Source: Actinomadura rayongensis | GTDB taxonomy: Bacteria; Actinomycetota; Actinomycetes; Streptosporangiales; Streptosporangiaceae | Direction of reading: 5' to 3' | DNA length: 64,000 nucleotides | Assembly: GCF_009831215.1 (NCBI RefSeq) | Contig: NZ_WUTW01000004.1 | Span: forward strand, 434,001 to 498,000 | In this document: positions 61,405-64,000 of the stretch, one piece after another | Position numbering within the stretch: the first letter of the stretch is position 1 | Layout: each line of letters opens with the position of its first letter | The notes under the pieces: generated by a model | What the model saw: the letters and a program-made list of their open reading frames with translations, nothing else | The model's database searches: none | Told to the model about the DNA's origin: nothing | Made by a program: the position numbers and the translations under genes

Positions 61405-62382
61405 TTAGAAGTGGCGGGCTACTCGGGCTTGGGTTTCGGACGGCGGGATGCCGAGGGCGATGATTTCGCGGAGGAGGGCGGCCATCGAGTAGGACGGGGC
61501 GGCGGTGAGTGCTCTGTCCAGGGCCAGGTTCGCCAGGGCGCCGTCTCCTATGAGGTAGGCCGTGTAGGCCAGGAGTGAGGCAGGGGCGGCTGCGTAGTGC
61601 GGTGCTACTCGGCGGGTTGTGTTGCGCCAGAGTTGCAGGTGGTCGGCGGGGGTGTTGTTGGCGTGTTCCCATGCTTCGTCGCGGACGGGCAGGGACGTCA
61701 GCAGGAGGCCTAGCCAGGCTGTTTCGTCGTCGGTCGGCGGGTTTCGGTCTGTGCTGTAGCGGTCGAGCAGGTGGGTGACGAACGGGATGCCTTCTGTGGT
61801 CAGGATGGTGGGGGTCGAGGGTGGGTCGGGGGCGGACGGTGCTCTTGCCAAGGCGGCCAGGCGGTCTTCGGCGCGGCGGGTCGCGGCGCGCATCGCGGCG
61901 GCGGCGGGGCCGTCCACGGGGGCGATCGTGCGGGCCAGGTCGGCGCGGTCGGACAGGGCGACGTGGCCCGCGTAGACCGCTTCGGCCGTGACGCGGGCGG
62001 CGCGGGTGTCGAGCGGGCGGCCCGTCGGCGGGCAGCACGTCTCGTCGGGACAGCCGAGCCGCCACCAGCGGTCGTCGAGGACCCGCAGGATGTCGATCAC
62101 CTTGATGTCGTGGCGGTCGAGTGCGGCGGCGAGGGCGTGGGCCGCGTCGTCCGCCCGGTCCGGCGGGCCGTAGCCGAGGACGATCGCCTGCTCGAAGCCG
62201 TTGCGGGCCAGGACGGGCGCGGTCTGCTCGTCCACGTCGGGCAGGTCCTGCCGGACGGCGCACGCGGTGCGCGGGCCGCCGAACGCCAGGCAGACGAGGC
62301 TGTCGGCCGGGTGAAAGCCCAGGAGGTAGGGGACGGCGGCGATCGCGTCCGCGGGGTCGCCGATCTTCAGTGGCTCGTTCAT
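61405..62382 (-). CDS. DUF4192-family protein
   Basis: A 325-residue cytoplasmic protein of the actinobacterial DUF4192 family. It begins LKIGDPADAIAAVPYLLGFHP and PADSLVCLAFGG, the family's characteristic N-terminus, and continues with HDIKVIDILRVLDDRWWRLGC, CCPPTGRPLDTRAARVTAEAV and a helical C-terminal part with YAAAPASLLAYTAYLIGDGA. The function of the family is not established. ATG 62382 is the family start; 40 codons of open frame upstream are not conserved-looking. It neighbours the phosphoribosyltransferase on the same strand (67 bases between). Confidence 0.85.
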   Translation of the reverse strand: MNEPLKIGDPADAIAAVPYLLGFHPADSLVCLAFGGPRTACAVRQDLPDVDEQTAPVLARNGFEQAIVLGYGPPDRADDAAHALAAALDRHDIKVIDILRVLDDRWWRLGCPDETCCPPTGRPLDTRAARVTAEAVYAGHVALSDRADLARTIAPVDGPAAAAMRAATRRAEDRLAALARAPSAPDPPSTPTILTTEGIPFVTHLLDRYSTDRNPPTDDETAWLGLLLTSLPVRDEAWEHANNTPADHLQLWRNTTRRVAPHYAAAPASLLAYTAYLIGDGALANLALDRALTAAPSYSMAALLREIIALGIPPSETQARVARHF

Positions 62383-62449
62383 GCGTCGAGCTTCGCCGCC
62401 GGGAGGGGCGCGGCGAAACTCGTCTCGTGATCTGTGGAAAACCTCTGAG

Positions 62450-62935
62450 TCAGGATGGGTCGCGTGAAAGGACGGGAGGGTCCGCTGACCACGGGAAATC
62501 AATCCACCGGTCCGTGCGCCGCCACACGTACTCGCACTTCACTGTCGAACGGGGTTTCTCGTATACGACCGCGCATCGTACGTCCGCAACGTGGTCGGCG
62601 CAGAAGTCCCGGACGAGCCGCAGCGTCGCTCCCGTGTCGGCCACGTCGTCCGCGACCAGCACCCGCGCTCCCGACAGGTCCACCGCGCTCGGCGTGGGCG
62701 GCAGCATGACGGGCATCTCCAGCCGCTGGTCCACGCCGGTATAGAACTCGATGTTCATGACGTGCAGGTTCTTCACGTCCAGCGCATAACCGAGCGCGCC
62801 GGCGACGAACAGCCCGCCCCGGGCGATCGACAGGATCAGGTCCGGGCGGTACCCGTCGGACGCGACCGCCACGGCCAGCTCCCGGCTCGCGGTGCCGAAC
62901 AGTTCCCAGGTGAGGACTTCTCTCGACGCGGACAC
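62450..62935 (-). CDS. Phosphoribosyltransferase, xanthine/hypoxanthine type
   Basis: A 161-residue type I PRTase. The N-terminal region (REVLTWELFGTASRELAVAV; LILSIARGGLFVAGAL) precedes the PRPP-binding motif VLVADDVADTGATL and the flexible-loop region with EYVWRRTDRWIDFPW. The short length and W-rich C-terminus resemble the XGPRT/Gpt-like subgroup that salvages purine bases. GTG 62935 is chosen: GAGGAT lies six bases upstream. A long frame continues upstream through the 51-bp repeats, but it is repeat sequence and unlike any PRTase. Confidence 0.85.
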   Translation of the reverse strand: MSASREVLTWELFGTASRELAVAVASDGYRPDLILSIARGGLFVAGALGYALDVKNLHVMNIEFYTGVDQRLEMPVMLPPTPSAVDLSGARVLVADDVADTGATLRLVRDFCADHVADVRCAVVYEKPRSTVKCEYVWRRTDRWIDFPWSADPPVLSRDPS

Positions 62936-62941
62936 CCGCCC

Positions 62942-62947
62942 ATCCTC
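62942..62947 (-). promoter_or_regulatory. -10 element (GAGGAT), leaderless promoter of the phosphoribosyltransferase
   Basis: On the minus strand GAGGAT ends 6 bases before GTG 62935. It marks the start against the long open frame upstream. Confidence 0.4.
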
Positions 62948-63104
62948 TCCGATGCCGCCCGGCGACCCGTCGCCGACGCCGGACGAACTCGGACGCGAAC
63001 CGTCCCGGCGCACCGGAACACGTCTGCTCGCGATGGTGGGCGCACGGAGCGGAGGCGGCCCGCCGCAGGGTGCGGACCCGCGTGACTTGACGGCAACGCG
63101 CAGC

Positions 63105-63470
63105 CTGGCGGACACACGTGGGCTGGCGGCAACGCGCGGGCGGCGAGCGCGCGGCCTGACGGACACACGCAGCTTGATGGCGACGCGCGGGCGGCGGGCC
63201 GCACGGGCTGACGGACACGTGGCGCGGCGGCAACGCGCGCGGCGAGCGCCCGGGCTGGCGGACAAACGTGGAGTGGCGGCGACGCGCGTGCGGCGAGCGC
63301 GTGGGCTGGCGGACACGCTCAGCCTGATGGCAACGCGCGAGCGGCGGGGCGCGGGCTGACGGATACGTGGGGTGGCGGCGACGCGCGGGTGGCGGCGACG
63401 GGCGCACGGGCTGACCAATACGTGGGGTGGCGGCGACGCGCGGGTGGCGGGGGCGCGGGCGGCGCGGAGT
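63105..63470 (+). repeat. 51-bp minisatellite, seven degenerate units
   Basis: Units begin CTGRCGGACA (decayed to CTGACCAATA in the last) at 63105, 63156, 63208, 63255, 63306, 63356 and 63411, giving periods of 47-55 bp. Each contains a variant of GGCGGCRACGCGCGNGCGGC. The rest of the 644-bp gap from 62936 to 63579 has no gene. Four of the six steps are within one base of 51, or 17 codons, so the array stays open in several frames. Confidence 0.85.
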
Positions 63471-63567
63471 GGGGGCGGCGCGGAGTGGTGTGGGTCGGGG
63501 TTTCGTGACGGACCGGAGGTGTGTGGGGTTGCGGCATGGAGGGGCCGCGCTGCCTCACGTGACCCTG

Positions 63568-63573
63568 TAGCGT
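63568..63573 (+). promoter_or_regulatory. -10 element (TAGCGT), leaderless promoter of the helicase gene
   Basis: TAGCGT ends 6 bases before GTG 63580. No ribosome-binding site separates them. Confidence 0.5.
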
Positions 63574-63579
63574 TGCCCC

Positions 63580-64000
63580 GTGCCAGCCCCCGAACTCCTG
63601 AGCGAATCCGCCCCGACCTCTGATGTTCCGGACGTAACGGAACTCCTGGCGGCGGCCGTGGCGGCCGTCGGCGGCACGGAGCGGCCCGGCCAGGTGGCGA
63701 TGGCCGAGGCGGTCGCGCACGCGATCGCGTCCGGCGAGCACGTCGCCGCGCAGGCGGGCACCGGGACGGGCAAGTCGCTGGCGTACCTCGTCCCCGCGCT
63801 GAGGCACGCCGTGACGGCCAAGAAGACCGTCGTCGTGTCGACCGCGACGATCGCGCTGCAGAACCAGCTCGTCGACCGCGACCTCCCGAGGCTCGCCAAG
63901 GCGCTGGAGCCGCACCTCGGCGTCGAGCCGATGTTCGCGATCCTCAAGGGCCGCCGCAACTACCTGTGCCTGCACCGCGTCCAGACCGGCGCCCCCGAGG
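63580..64000 (+). CDS. DinG-like ATP-dependent DNA helicase, N-terminal part (runs off the right edge)
   Basis: The first 140 codons of a superfamily 2 iron-sulphur helicase. The N-terminal VAAVGGTERPGQVAMAEAVAHA is followed by Walker A (AAQAGTGTGKSLAYLVPAL), motif Ia (VVVSTATIALQNQLVDRD) and LKGRRNYLCLHRV, where the Cys would be the first Fe-S ligand as in DinG/XPD. The rest is beyond the window. GTG 63580 is preceded by TAGCGT. It likely has the role of resolving forked or damaged DNA; the exact family member cannot be settled from this part. Confidence 0.88.
   Translation, partial: MPAPELLSESAPTSDVPDVTELLAAAVAAVGGTERPGQVAMAEAVAHAIASGEHVAAQAGTGTGKSLAYLVPALRHAVTAKKTVVVSTATIALQNQLVDRDLPRLAKALEPHLGVEPMFAILKGRRNYLCLHRVQTGAPE

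Noticed and set aside
62450..63418. N-terminal extension of the phosphoribosyltransferase through the repeats
   Set aside because: The frame is open because the repeat unit is near 51 bp. The extension is an Arg/Ala/Ser repeat array unlike any PRTase and a -10 element lies next to GTG 62935.
63105..63470. A CRISPR array
   Set aside because: Repeat units are themselves variable and contiguous; there are no conserved repeats separated by unique spacers, and no cas genes nearby.

Overview
The window is very GC-rich DNA with dense, strongly third-position-GC-biased genes on both strands. Its gene set is that of a mycelial actinomycete: an HrdB-type principal sigma factor with a long Lys/Ala-rich N-terminus, a ParX/ParY-like topoisomerase IV pair, a class II (B12-dependent) ribonucleotide reductase with NrdR, LexA next to a LysM division-inhibitor-like protein, DUF1707, DUF4192 and DUF7455-type proteins, and an FAD-enzyme plus methyltransferase pair like the tuberculostearate (10-methylstearate) genes tmsA/tmsB. 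Together with many leaderless promoters this suggests Thermomonosporaceae, perhaps Actinomadura. The genus is an inference, not something the sequence proves.

Layout. 0-3 kb: the end of an unknown gene, then a leftward operon of a catalytically dead ABC-ATPase-like protein, a DesK-type kinase and a DesR-type regulator. 3-7.4 kb: an FMN 2-hydroxyacid oxidase and a GntR regulator leftward, joined by a 120-bp repeat that encodes a small coupled ORF; divergently, a class III CoA-transferase and a glutaryl-CoA-dehydrogenase-like enzyme. 7.4-16 kb: parC, a thioredoxin-fold protein, a second sensor operon, a TetR regulator and parE. 16-25.7 kb: a drug-type ABC exporter, a small zinc-ribbon protein, a YaaA-family protein, hrdB, a PAS/GAF/SpoIIE phosphatase and an HhH-GPD protein.

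25.8-32.1 kb is the most accessory-looking part: a conserved unknown gene, then two paralogous proteins with (by family recognition) TY-Chap-like and SseB-like N-terminal domains. The second carries a roughly 500-residue Pro/Ala/Arg linker and an unrecognised C-terminal domain, and overlaps a small downstream gene. This looks like an effector/partner locus. 32.1-34.5 kb is a pxpABC 5-oxoprolinase operon whose third gene is fused at its N-terminus to a second copy of the 120-bp repeat. 34.5-48 kb: an AlkZ-like protein, a membrane-anchored double-AAA ATPase, a third two-component system, RNase HII, an EndoIII-like protein, a two-domain TerD protein, an OsmC protein, a quinone reductase, and nrdR-nrdJ with two NrdR boxes.

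48-58.4 kb: the divergent LysM/lexA SOS pair, leuS with a Leu-codon leader peptide and hairpin, a fatty acyl-CoA ligase, a cytochrome P450, and the tmsB/tmsA-like pair. 58.4-64 kb: a DUF1707 membrane protein, a polysaccharide deacetylase, small conserved genes, a DUF4192 protein, a phosphoribosyltransferase and the start of a DinG-like helicase. The gaps between these last genes are filled with degenerate tandem repeats of four different unit lengths.

No rRNA, tRNA, CRISPR array, transposase or integrase was seen.
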